A stretch of DNA of 25,555 nucleotides from Thermodesulfovibrionales bacterium (GTDB taxonomy: Bacteria; Nitrospirota; Thermodesulfovibrionia; Thermodesulfovibrionales; Dissulfurispiraceae). Positions 15,597 through 22,443 of this stretch are shown here, piece by piece. Both the position numbers and the translations under genes were made by a program. The notes under the pieces are model-generated. The model did no database searches, was not told the origin of the DNA, and saw only the letters and a program-made list of their open reading frames with translations. The DNA lies in contig JAJOKM010000148.1 in assembly GCA_021129835.1 (NCBI GenBank), positions 1 through 25,555 of the forward strand, written 5' to 3'. Every line of letters starts with the position of its first letter. Position 1 is the stretch's first letter.

Positions 15597-16215
15597 TTTT
15601 TTGCTTATCTCGACAAGTTATAATCCTTTTGTCTGTAATTATTCTATCCATTTTTATATCATGCTGCCGAGATGGCATCATCTTCACAATCTGCTCTGCA
15701 TAAGATAGGGCTATAAGATATGGTTTGGTATTCCTTTCTGTAGCCTCTAATCCCCAATCCCTGGTCCCTGATAACAGCTTATCATAAAAACCCATGCCGT
15801 ATCCCAATCTATCACACTTCTCATCAAAGGCAACGCCAGGAACGATAGCTAAATCAACCTCTTCTATATTTATTCTTCTGTCTTCATTTACAGCAGGCTC
15901 AGGAATTCCAAAATATCCCAGAGCAATCTCACCTATATCCCTTATTTCATAGAGCCTTAACTCGCCTTTTTGCCTCTCCACCCTCGGCAACACCGTTATT
16001 TTGCCTCTTGCTAAGCAATATTTTAGCAGATCAGATGTATCTACTTCGCTCCTAAAAGACGCATAAAGTAGTACCTTGTGAGCGGATCTAAACTCTGGAA
16101 GCTTCAACAGCGTCTCTTTAATCCTTTCATCTTTAACCATCTTAAGTTTATTGTTTATTGAGTCTCTACAGACTAAGACCTCTTTTCTGATTAAACTCTT
16201 ATCTTTTGAGTCCAT
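15586..16215 (-). CDS. 5-formyltetrahydrofolate cyclo-ligase
   Basis: 209 residues. ATP-dependent conversion of 5-formyl-THF (folinate) to methenyl-THF, returning this side product to the active folate pool. The family signature [24 protein letters not shown] lies at about 125-148 and the C-terminal [15 protein letters not shown] at about 185-199. One position of the signature that is usually Gly is Cys134, which is unlikely to matter. It starts without a strong ribosome-binding site about 11 nt from the end of an inverted-repeat element. It overlaps folE. FolD and GlyA in the same cluster make and use the same folates. Confidence 0.92.
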   Translation of the reverse strand: MDSKDKSLIRKEVLVCRDSINNKLKMVKDERIKETLLKLPEFRSAHKVLLYASFRSEVDTSDLLKYCLARGKITVLPRVERQKGELRLYEIRDIGEIALGYFGIPEPAVNEDRRINIEEVDLAIVPGVAFDEKCDRLGYGMGFYDKLLSGTRDWGLEATERNTKPYLIALSYAEQIVKMMPSRQHDIKMDRIITDKRIITCRDKQKNGD

Positions 16216-16226
16216 TAAGTTTGTGA

Positions 16227-16387
16227 GTTCTTCTCCAAAAAAGTGTAGTTATCCGCATGGTAGTGTAGCCCTTTATGGGCGTAATTAAATATCAAATTCA
16301 TCTTCACAGTCATAGGTATTTTAGGTTTCTATGTTTATGGGCATAAAGCCCTGCACTACCTAATCTCTACTAAATTGGGAGAAGAAC
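16227..16387. repeat. 161-bp MITE-like inverted repeat element
   Basis: The outer ends GTTCTTCTCC (16227-16236) and GGAGAAGAAC (16378-16387) are exactly complementary. A second pair, GGTAGTG (16259-16265) with CACTACC (16354-16360), lies inside, and each is followed inwards by a small hairpin (GCCC-tttat-GGGC and GGGC-ataaa-GCCC). The element fills the gap between cooC and the cyclo-ligase gene. No open reading frame inside is credible. Confidence 0.65.
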
Positions 16388-16415
16388 CAGTTTGTGTAGC
16401 TTGTTGAGTTGAGGT

Positions 16416-17191
16416 TCACCCAAATAAACCCGAGAGCCTCTCTTTTATCTCCTTGACCTCTCCAACAACTCCAGAGTCCTCTTCAAAGGGTGAAATGCCT
16501 TTTATGTCAGCATCCATAATTGATTGGCTGAAGCTTATCTCACCCAGAAGCTCCATTCCTTCAATATGCTTCTGAATAAAGGCGGCATCAGTTTCGCTCC
16601 TTATTTTGTTGGCAACAGCAAAAACTTTTTTACACCAATCCTTCCCGCCATCTCCTTAACCGTCTCTGCAGTCTGAATGCTCCTCTGTCCCGGCTCCACA
16701 ACGACGATAAAGGCATCAACTGCCTCTGCAGTCCCCCTCGTGAGGTGTTCTATCCCTGCTTCCATGTCGGCTATCACCACGTCTTCTCTCTCTACAAACA
16801 AGTGTCTTAGCAATCTCCTTAAAAGAATATTTTCGGGGCAGAAGCATCCTGACGCAGTAGCCTTTGATTTTCCGATCACAAGGAGTGCAATGCCATCGAT
16901 CTTATACCCAATGCCTTCCGGGAGGTCATCGACCCTCGGATTGAGCCTGAAAAATCCGCCCATACTTCCAGGCTTTGCGCCTGTCCTCTCTTCTATCAAA
17001 TCCGGCATCTCTGCAATAGACCTTATCTCTTTGATGTCAGATGCCTTAATTCCGAGTGCCTGAGCAAGATTAGCATCCGGGTCTGCGTCTATAGCAATAA
17101 CTCTCCTGCCATCCAATGCAAACAGGTGGCTTAATATCGCGGAAAGGGTTGTCTTCCCTACTCCACCTTTGCCTGTAATTGCGAGTTTCAT
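16416..17191 (-). CDS. cooC: CooC-type nickel-insertion ATPase, interrupted by a -1 frameshift at a slippery heptamer
   Basis: P-loop ATPase of the MinD/CooC class, which helps load Ni into CO dehydrogenase. The deviant Walker A GKGGVGKTT lies at 7-15 and the metal-binding, dimer-interface CxC motif is GCFCPEN (C116, C118). The first frame ends after 196 residues (TAA at 16601-16603) with a meaningless tail, FLLLPTK. From A AAA AAG (16625-16631) the -1 frame continues VFAVANKIRSETD...SQSIMDADIKG...SGLFG to TGA at 16416-16418, which is exactly a CooC C-terminus including the adenine-recognising N-K pair. The shifted product is 258 residues, the family's size. Either ribosomes frameshift here or one A has been lost, by mutation or sequencing error. 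There is no ribosome-binding site, but TATAAT lies 8 nt before the ATG. The two tRNA genes are directly upstream. Confidence 0.85.
16625..16631 (-). other. A AAA AAG slippery heptamer in cooC
   Basis: In the cooC reading frame the codons are GTA AAA AAG, the arrangement required for tandem -1 slippage, as in E. coli dnaX. After slippage the next codons read GTT TTT GCT GTT GCC AAC. An SD-like GGGAAGG lies about 8 nt upstream. Downstream, CAGAAGC and GCTTCTG could pair as a 7-bp stem, but some 40 nt away, so a close stimulatory hairpin is not evident. Confidence 0.6.
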
Positions 17192-17199
17192 AAACTGAA

Positions 17200-17205
17200 A
17201 TTATA
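17200..17205 (-). promoter_or_regulatory. TATAAT box 8 nt before the cooC start codon
   Basis: A perfect -10 hexamer on the minus strand ends 8 nt before ATG 17191, so a transcript from it would begin at or next to the start codon. No -35 box at normal spacing is convincing. Confidence 0.4.
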
Positions 17206-17287
17206 TCATGCCCTTTCACATATTGATTAGGCAATCTGGGAAAGAACCATCTTTTAGCCGCTTGGTGATTTCTGAGTCGTCTTTTAT

Positions 17288-17363
17288 TGGTGATCCCAAT
17301 GGGATTCGAACCCGTGTTTTAGCCTTGAGAGGGCTACGTCCTGGGCCTCTAGACGATGGGACC
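17288..17363 (-). tRNA. tRNA-Glu (anticodon CTC)
   Basis: The cloverleaf folds fully. The acceptor stem pairs GGTCCCA with TGGGATC, the D arm is normal, and the anticodon stem TAGCC/GGCTA carries the loop CTCTCAA with CTC at positions 34-36. The T arm contains GGTTCGAATCC. The discriminator base is A and CCA is encoded (complement of 17288-17290). It reads GAG codons. Confidence 0.95.
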
Positions 17364-17384
17364 ATCTGGTTTATGGTTTATGTA

Positions 17385-17455
17385 CTGGGGAGAGAGGACT
17401 CGAACCCCTACACGCAGATCCAGAACCTGCTGTCCTGCCTTTAGACGACTCCCCA
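17385..17455 (-). tRNA. tRNA-Gln (anticodon CTG)
   Basis: The acceptor stem pairs TGGGGAG with CTCCCCA perfectly. The anticodon stem GCAGG/TCTGC holds the loop TTCTGGA with CTG at 34-36, and the T loop is TTCGAGT. 71 nt including discriminator G. The next bases are TAC, so CCA is not encoded, unlike in the neighbouring tRNA-Glu. Its 5' end is only 7 nt from the nrdR stop codon. Confidence 0.95.
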
Positions 17456-17462
17456 AAGAGTT

Positions 17463-17930
17463 TTATTGCGACCTCTTTTTAGGCTCAAATAACGACTTAA
17501 CTTCTTCCATCAGATCATTAATATCCTTGAATTGCCTATAAACAGAAGCAAATCTCACATAGGCAACCTTGTCAAGCCTCTTTAGTGATAACATTACCTC
17601 CTCTCCTATCCACGAACTCTGTATCTCCTTTACTCCCAATTCTACTAACTTTTTTTTGATGCTACTCTCTACTTCTTCTACTTTTGCAATCGGGATTGGC
17701 CTCTTTTCACACGCCTTCTTTAGTCCTGCCAATATCTTATGCTTATCAAAGAACTCACGACTCCCATCTTTTTTAATCACCATTGGAAGGGGGTCTTCAA
17801 CGCGCTCATAAGAAGTAAATCGCTGTCCACATTTAAGGCACTCCCTCCTCCTTCGGACAGCATCTCCATCCTTGCTTGCCCTGGAGTCTACCACCCTATC
17901 TTCGAGGCTTCCACAAAAAGGACACTTCAT
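17463..17930 (-). CDS. nrdR: Transcriptional repressor NrdR
   Basis: 155 residues, the normal length. An N-terminal zinc ribbon (C3, C6, C31, C34) is followed by an ATP-cone domain (PMVIKKDGSREFFDKHKILAGLKKAC). NrdR senses ATP/dATP and represses ribonucleotide reductase genes at NrdR boxes. The start codon overlaps the glyA stop by one base (TAATG), so the two genes are translationally coupled. The 3' end runs directly into the tRNA-Gln gene. No ribonucleotide reductase gene lies in the window. Confidence 0.97.
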   Translation of the reverse strand: MKCPFCGSLEDRVVDSRASKDGDAVRRRRECLKCGQRFTSYERVEDPLPMVIKKDGSREFFDKHKILAGLKKACEKRPIPIAKVEEVESSIKKKLVELGVKEIQSSWIGEEVMLSLKRLDKVAYVRFASVYRQFKDINDLMEEVKSLFEPKKRSQ

Positions 17931-19168
17931 TAGTAAATGGGATATTTACTGCAAAGGGCTCTGGCCATTACACTTACGTTAGCTATCGTAGAGGGATTGT
18001 TTATATCCTTAATAACCTCTGATATCATATTGGCTATCTCGTCCATTTCAGCAATACCCATCCCCCTTGTGGTTACGGATGGAGCCCCAATCCTTATGCC
18101 ACTCGTTATAGATGGCGGTTTATCATCGTAAGGAATCGCATTTTTATTTACAGTAATACCAGCATTATCGAGCGACTCTTCTGCCTCTCTCCCCGTAACA
18201 TTCATATTACTCAAATCTACAAGCATAAGGTGGTTATCTGTACCGCCGGATATTATCTTAAAACCATGTTTTGTAAGCCCTGATGCAAGTCTCTTTGCAT
18301 TGCTTATTATCCCTTTCTGATATTCCTTGAACCCCTGTGTCGAGGCCTCTTTAAATGCTACTGCCTTTGCTGCAATCACATGAACAAGGGGACCCCCTTG
18401 GATTCCGGGAAAGATCATTCTGTCAATGGCTTTCGCGTATTCTGCCTTGCACATGATTATTCCACCCCTTGGGCCCCTCAGGGTTTTATGAGTTGTAGCT
18501 GTAGCAAAGTCTACATGTGGAAATGGCGTCGGGTGCTCCCCGGCGATAATCAATCCAGCAATGTGAGCTATATCGGCAAGGATGTAAGCGCCTACTTCTT
18601 TCGCTATCTCTGAAAATGCCTCGAAATCGAGTACCCTTGAATACGCGCTCGCACCTACTATTATCATTTTGGGTTTATACTGCTCTGCAAGGTCTTTCAC
18701 CTCTCCCATATCTATATAGCCGGTCTCTTTATTAACCCCATAGAATACTGTTTTATATAGCTTGCCTGTAAAGTTAACCGAAGCGCCGTGTGACAGATGC
18801 CCACCATGAGCCAGACTCATTCCCATGATAGTATCTTCCGGTTTTAAAAAAGAGAAATAAACAGCCATGTTTGCCTGGCTGCCTGAATGAGGCTGAACAT
18901 TTACATGCTCCGCCTTAAACAACTCTTTTGCCCTCTCTATGGCGAGTCTTTCGACGATGTCAGCATATTCACAACCACCGTAATATCGCCTGCCGGGATA
19001 GCCTTCTGCATACTTGTTTGTCAATACTGAGCCTTGCGCCTCGATCACAGCACGGCTCGCATAATTTTCAGATGCAATTAAGAGGATTTTATTCTGCTCC
19101 CTTGCAATCTCTCTGCAAATTACTTCGTATATTTCGGGGTCTGTCTCTTTTAAATACTCAATATTCAT
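17930..19168 (-). CDS. glyA: Serine hydroxymethyltransferase
   Basis: 412 residues, the family length. PLP enzyme interconverting serine and glycine while making methylene-THF. The PLP lysine is K228 in [23 protein letters not shown] (30-38), [15 protein letters not shown] (51-65) and the [12 protein letters not shown] block (92-103) are typical. It lies between rpiB and nrdR on one strand, and its methylene-THF product is the FolD substrate. The ribosome-binding site is weak (GAGAGCGG). Confidence 0.98.
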   Translation of the reverse strand: MNIEYLKETDPEIYEVICREIAREQNKILLIASENYASRAVIEAQGSVLTNKYAEGYPGRRYYGGCEYADIVERLAIERAKELFKAEHVNVQPHSGSQANMAVYFSFLKPEDTIMGMSLAHGGHLSHGASVNFTGKLYKTVFYGVNKETGYIDMGEVKDLAEQYKPKMIIVGASAYSRVLDFEAFSEIAKEVGAYILADIAHIAGLIIAGEHPTPFPHVDFATATTHKTLRGPRGGIIMCKAEYAKAIDRMIFPGIQGGPLVHVIAAKAVAFKEASTQGFKEYQKGIISNAKRLASGLTKHGFKIISGGTDNHLMLVDLSNMNVTGREAEESLDNAGITVNKNAIPYDDKPPSITSGIRIGAPSVTTRGMGIAEMDEIANMISEVIKDINNPSTIANVSVMARALCSKYPIY

Positions 19169-19211
19169 CGGCCGCTCTCGGTATAATATTCATCATGTCT
19201 GATTACACAGA

Positions 19212-19691
19212 TTAACGAGACATCCCGAGCTTTACTCTATGGTCTCTTTTAGTCTTTTCTTCAACAATGGCTATTTTATTTATTCTATCAAGATGTCTCC
19301 CACCTTCAAAAGGTGTAGTCATCCATGTGCGGACTATCTCTTTTGCGAGATCTTTCCCAATTATTCTACCGCCAAGGACTAAGATATTTGCATCATTATG
19401 GAGTCTCGACATCTTTGCCGACAAAAGCTCGTTGCAGAGAGAGGCACGAATATTAGGAAATTTGTTGGCAACAATAGACATGCCTATTCCCGTGCCACAA
19501 ACAAGAATTCCCCTGTCAGCATTTCCTGCTGAGACTGCATCTGAAACCTTCTCTCCAAAATCTGGATAGTCGACGGCTTGCGCAGTATCACTGCCGTAGT
19601 CAACATATTCATGGCCTAACTCTCTCAGAATTGGAGTTATTTCTGTCTTTATTTCGAGACCTGCATGATCAGAACCAATTGCGATGAGCAC
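19212..19691 (-). CDS. rpiB: Ribose-5-phosphate isomerase B
   Basis: 159 residues. Interconverts ribose 5-phosphate and ribulose 5-phosphate in the pentose-phosphate pathway. The RpiB/LacAB family features are GSDHAG (6-11), catalytic C65 in ILVCGTGIGMS, RLHNDANILVLGGR (97-110) with H98, and PFEGGRHLDRI. The start is GTG at 19689-19691, preceded by GGGGG at proper distance. It is the first gene of the glyA-nrdR-tRNA cluster, and the gap to glyA is 43 bp. A 14-base word in that gap also occurs before groEL. Confidence 0.96.
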   Translation of the reverse strand: MLIAIGSDHAGLEIKTEITPILRELGHEYVDYGSDTAQAVDYPDFGEKVSDAVSAGNADRGILVCGTGIGMSIVANKFPNIRASLCNELLSAKMSRLHNDANILVLGGRIIGKDLAKEIVRTWMTTPFEGGRHLDRINKIAIVEEKTKRDHRVKLGMSR

Positions 19692-19807
19692 TAATCCCCC
19701 GATTTTTAAGTAAGGGCCTTGCTCACTTCATACAATTCTACCCGCTCAGAACGACAAAGAACCTTAAATAATAATATAGATTCCTTTGCAGTAGAGTTAA
19801 GAGCTCC

Positions 19808-19940
19808 GTAACTACTCAGGTAGATTAGACCGAAGGGGCTTAGGCTGAAGGTATGAAGAGAAAGCACTGAATACCTTGATTCGGTCATTACGAAATTCCT
19901 AAAAGCCTTCAGCCTTCAGTCTATCTGCCTGCGTAGTTAC
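19808..19940. repeat. MITE-like element with GTAACTACTCAGG termini, copy 2
   Basis: The left end GTAACTACTCAGG (19808-19820) matches that of 6611-6623 exactly, and the right end CCTGCGTAGTTAC (19928-19940) pairs with it at 12 of 13 positions. The interior is unlike copy 1: CTTAGGCTGAAGG and AGCCTTCAGCCTTCAG, an inverted pair of reiterated words. It lies in the 522-bp divergent gap between rpiB and der. The remaining gap up to 20213 contains ACTTAACTC words and a TATACT hexamer (20116-20121) without a clear -35 box, so the der promoter is not settled. Confidence 0.7.
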
Positions 19941-20213
19941 AGAGTGCCAGTCATTAATAATTGTTAACTCGCCAGCTCAAGCACGAAAAACCTTATTTAA
20001 CTCACTTAACTCAATCTTACCCAATTGGATGAATATTTTATAAAAAATACTCGGCTGAAGTCAAATGCACGAATTGCCTCCCCTTCTGGGATAGGGAAGT
20101 TCTTATCTGAAATGCTATACTACTTTCAGTTTTCAGATGTCAGTTATGGAGTGAACTAAAGAGATCGGGATCATTTGATTTAAAACATTTCGGGACAGAG
20201 GAGCTTGAAGGAT

Positions 20214-21629
20214 ATGAGGGCAATCGTTGTTATTGTCGGAAGACCGAATGTAGGGAAATCAACACTATTTAACCGTATGATAAAGACAGGCGCTAACCGT
20301 ACAAAGCTTACTGCTATCGTAGAAAGCACACCTGGAGTTACCAGGGACAGAAACTATGGCGAGGCGGAATGGGAAGGAAAGGGGTTTGCAATAGTTGATA
20401 CAGGCGGGTTCTATACTGAAGGGATTGATCGCGGGGGTGCAGAGGTAGCCCGTCAGGTAACAGAACATGCCATGTTTGCTATTGAAGAGGCAGATTTAAT
20501 AATCCATCTCCTTGATGGTAGGGGAGGACTTAATCCAACAGATATGGAATTAGCAAATATCCTGAGGGAGTCGGGCAAAGAGGTCTTATGGGTCGCAAAT
20601 AAGATTGATACACCAGCAAGGGAAGTCGGTGTAGCAGAGTTTTACCGCATTGGCGCAGATGAAATTATGCCTTTATCTGCAATAACGGGGCTCGGCTTTG
20701 ATGAGGTAATGGACAAGATTATCACAGTCCTCTCACCCCGTATCGCTGCATGGGAAGGCGTCTTGATGAAGACTCCGGATGGCATTCCAAACATTGCTGT
20801 TATTGGAAGACCAAATGTAGGGAAATCAACGCTGATAAATTCCCTCTTAGGGAAAAAGAGGCATATAGTCAGTCCGGTTCCGGGCACTACAAGGGACTCG
20901 ATTGATTCTATCGGCACTTATTACGGAAAAAAGTATCTATTAATTGATACCGCCGGGGTACGACAGAAAAGCAAAATATACTCCATCGAAAGGTTCTCTG
21001 TCGTCAGGGCAATCAGGAGCATAGAAAGGGCTGATGTTGTTATCATTGTCCTCGATGTAACCGATGGCATAGTTGAGCAAGATCAAAAAATAGCAGGTAT
21101 TGTAAATGAATGCGGCAAGGGCGCAATATTCCTTTTAAACAAGTGGGACCTCGTAGAAGAGCCTGATCTAAAATATAAAAAGATTACGCAGGAGCTAAAA
21201 GACAAAATGTGGTTTATGAATTATGTGCCATACGCCACTACATCTGGCCTTGAGAAAAAGAGGATTACTAAAATATTCCCTATGATAGATGAAATAATTA
21301 CTGAAAGAAGAAAAAGGATATCAACCAACGAGCTTAACAAATTCCTCTCAAATGTTATCTCTGCAATACATTTTCCAGCATATAGAGGGAGGAAGGTGAA
21401 GTTTTCTTATATTACACAGGTTGGAGTAGCGCCTCCAGCCTTTGTAATATTTGCAAATCATCCCTCTGCACTCAAAAGAGGGCATATCAGATCTATAGAA
21501 AGGGCTATAAGAAAAGAATACTCCTTCAAAGGCACTCCAATAAGAATTTATCCGAAAAAAAAAATGAGGTGGCACATGCAGCCAGTGAAGACCCCACCTG
21601 CTTTTCCTGCCCAGGGAGAGACATCCTAA
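20214..21629 (+). CDS. der: Ribosome-assembly GTPase Der (EngA)
   Basis: 471 residues. Two tandem GTPase domains act in 50S subunit maturation. Domain 1: P-loop GRPNVGKST (9-17), DTGG (62-65), NKID (129-132). Domain 2: GRPNVGKST (198-206), DTAG (245-248), NKWD (309-312). The C-terminal KH-like domain ends with FKGTPIRIYPKKK and a Pro-rich tail. Between G1 and G2 of the first domain a few residues (TGANRTK) are extra compared with the usual sequence. I chose ATG 20214, preceded by GAGGAG at 11 nt and AAGGA nearer, rather than TTG 20205, which would lie only 2 nt from GAGGAG. It stands alone; groES follows with its own promoter. Confidence 0.96.
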   Translation: MRAIVVIVGRPNVGKSTLFNRMIKTGANRTKLTAIVESTPGVTRDRNYGEAEWEGKGFAIVDTGGFYTEGIDRGGAEVARQVTEHAMFAIEEADLIIHLLDGRGGLNPTDMELANILRESGKEVLWVANKIDTPAREVGVAEFYRIGADEIMPLSAITGLGFDEVMDKIITVLSPRIAAWEGVLMKTPDGIPNIAVIGRPNVGKSTLINSLLGKKRHIVSPVPGTTRDSIDSIGTYYGKKYLLIDTAGVRQKSKIYSIERFSVVRAIRSIERADVVIIVLDVTDGIVEQDQKIAGIVNECGKGAIFLLNKWDLVEEPDLKYKKITQELKDKMWFMNYVPYATTSGLEKKRITKIFPMIDEIITERRKRISTNELNKFLSNVISAIHFPAYRGRKVKFSYITQVGVAPPAFVIFANHPSALKRGHIRSIERAIRKEYSFKGTPIRIYPKKKMRWHMQPVKTPPAFPAQGETS

Positions 21630-21648
21630 TGTCTGATTACATAGATTC

Positions 21649-21724
21649 ACCCCTTTAGAAGTATTCATTTCTAACGGGGTTAAAAGGCAGATTACAGAGA
21701 TTTCTGAAAAACCCAGAAATCTCT
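21649..21724 (+). terminator. Two tandem hairpins after der
   Basis: The first stem is ACCCCTTTAGAA (21649-21660) with TTCTAACGGGGT (21669-21680), one mismatch and an 8-nt loop. The second is AGAGATTTCTG (21696-21706) with its exact complement (21714-21724) and a 7-nt loop. Neither is followed by a good T-run, so intrinsic termination is possible but not certain. Confidence 0.45.
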
Positions 21725-21813
21725 GATAAACAGGAATAGTATAGAAAGTCTGGGAAAAGCGAAAAAAATGGCGAAAAGCACCAATAATCCAGAATATTCT
21801 GCTGTAACTGCCC

Positions 21814-21843
21814 TTGCTTTCAGATGCTCTTTGCAGATATATT
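21814..21843 (+). promoter_or_regulatory. Sigma-70-type promoter of groES
   Basis: TTGCTT (21814-21819) and TATATT (21838-21843) are separated by 18 nt. The -10 box overlaps the start of the CIRCE operator, so repressor binding would block polymerase. Confidence 0.7.
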
Positions 21844-21868
21844 AGCACTCACATGAAACGAGTGCTAA
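21842..21868. promoter_or_regulatory. CIRCE operator (HrcA binding site)
   Basis: TTAGCACTC-N9-GAGTGCTAA, a perfect match to the consensus, about 100 bp upstream of groES. HrcA represses heat-shock operons through this site and releases it when GroEL is occupied by unfolded protein. hrcA itself is not in the window. Confidence 0.97.
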
Positions 21869-21965
21869 CAAAAATAGGTTTATGACGAAATGTTGGAATT
21901 AATAAAACGATGGGTAGTGGCGACTTTAGTCGTCTGCTAAAAATAAATAAAAAGGAGGGGAATGC

Positions 21966-22229
21966 ATGAAAATCAAACCACTTAAGGACAAGTTAGTAGT
22001 GAAGTACTCGGAAGAGGAGACAGAGAAGACCGCAGGCGGCATTTATGTGCCGGATGTAGCAAAAGAAAAGCCTCAAAAGGGCGGAGTAGAAGCTATTGGC
22101 TCTGAGGTCAAGGATGTAAAGGTAGGAGATAGTGTGATTTTTGACAAGTATGCGGGGTCGAAGATCACAGTTGATGAAACGGAGTATTTAATCATCAAAG
22201 AAGAAGACATTCTGGGGATTATTGAATAA
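21966..22229 (+). CDS. groES: Co-chaperonin GroES, short form
   Basis: 87 residues, about 8 fewer than most GroES. It forms the heptameric lid of GroEL. The N-terminal MKIKPLKDKLVVK and mobile loop TEKTAGGIYVPDVAKEKPQ are normal, with IYV as the hydrophobic tripeptide that contacts GroEL. The missing residues are in the loop after the glycine (VEAIGSEVKDVKVGDSVIF), where most homologues have a longer roof-side segment. The end KEEDILGIIE is typical. AAGGAGGGG provides a strong ribosome-binding site. CIRCE and the promoter lie upstream; groEL follows after 214 bp of repeat-like DNA. Confidence 0.97.
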   Translation: MKIKPLKDKLVVKYSEEETEKTAGGIYVPDVAKEKPQKGGVEAIGSEVKDVKVGDSVIFDKYAGSKITVDETEYLIIKEEDILGIIE

Positions 22230-22281
22230 AGAGATGTCTAAGCAGGGATTAAAAATAGACCGCAGACTATAGATTAAAATA

Positions 22282-22378
22282 CAGACATCAGACACTAGGG
22301 CTTAAAGAGGGAAAATAGAGGGTAGAGAATAGAAAAATCTTTTAGCTCTAAGGTCTGATGTCCGATGTTTGATGTCTG
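22282..22378. repeat. Word-iterated inverted repeat between groES and groEL
   Basis: CAGACATCAGACAC (from 22282) is complementary to the series TCTGATGTCCGATGTTTGATGTCTG (split, ending at 22378), in which the word GATGTCTG or a variant is repeated three times. CTTAAAGAG and CTCTAAGG extend the pairing inwards. The region could form a long hairpin in the groESL message. Confidence 0.6.
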
Positions 22379-22408
22379 GTGTGTGATCTAATAAAATTTA
22401 TGTAATTA

Positions 22409-22428
22409 GGTATAATGAATATTATACC
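22409..22428. promoter_or_regulatory. Palindrome with TATAAT box adjacent to the groEL ribosome-binding site
   Basis: GGTATAAT-GAAT-ATTATACC is a perfect 8-bp inverted repeat. It contains a consensus -10 hexamer (22411-22416) and directly abuts the groEL ribosome-binding site AGGAGGAGG (22429-22437). It may be a secondary promoter, an operator or an RNA hairpin that affects access to the site. The -35 region is poor. Confidence 0.5.
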
Positions 22429-22443
22429 AGGAGGAGGAAAAGT

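Noticed and set aside
17288..17455. tRNA pair as an integration (att) site
   Set aside because: No integrase gene or direct repeat of a tRNA 3' end was found nearby; the flanking genes form a continuous core cluster.
19180..19193. 14-base word ATGAATATTATACC before glyA that is also present at 22415-22428 before groEL
   Set aside because: A couple of such AT-rich 14-base matches are expected by chance in 25 kb on two strands, and the surrounding bases differ. The groEL palindrome is not preserved at glyA.
19706..19888. 60-codon minus-strand frame in the rpiB-der gap
   Set aside because: It lies largely within the GTAACTACTCAGG element and has no ribosome-binding site or familiar motif.
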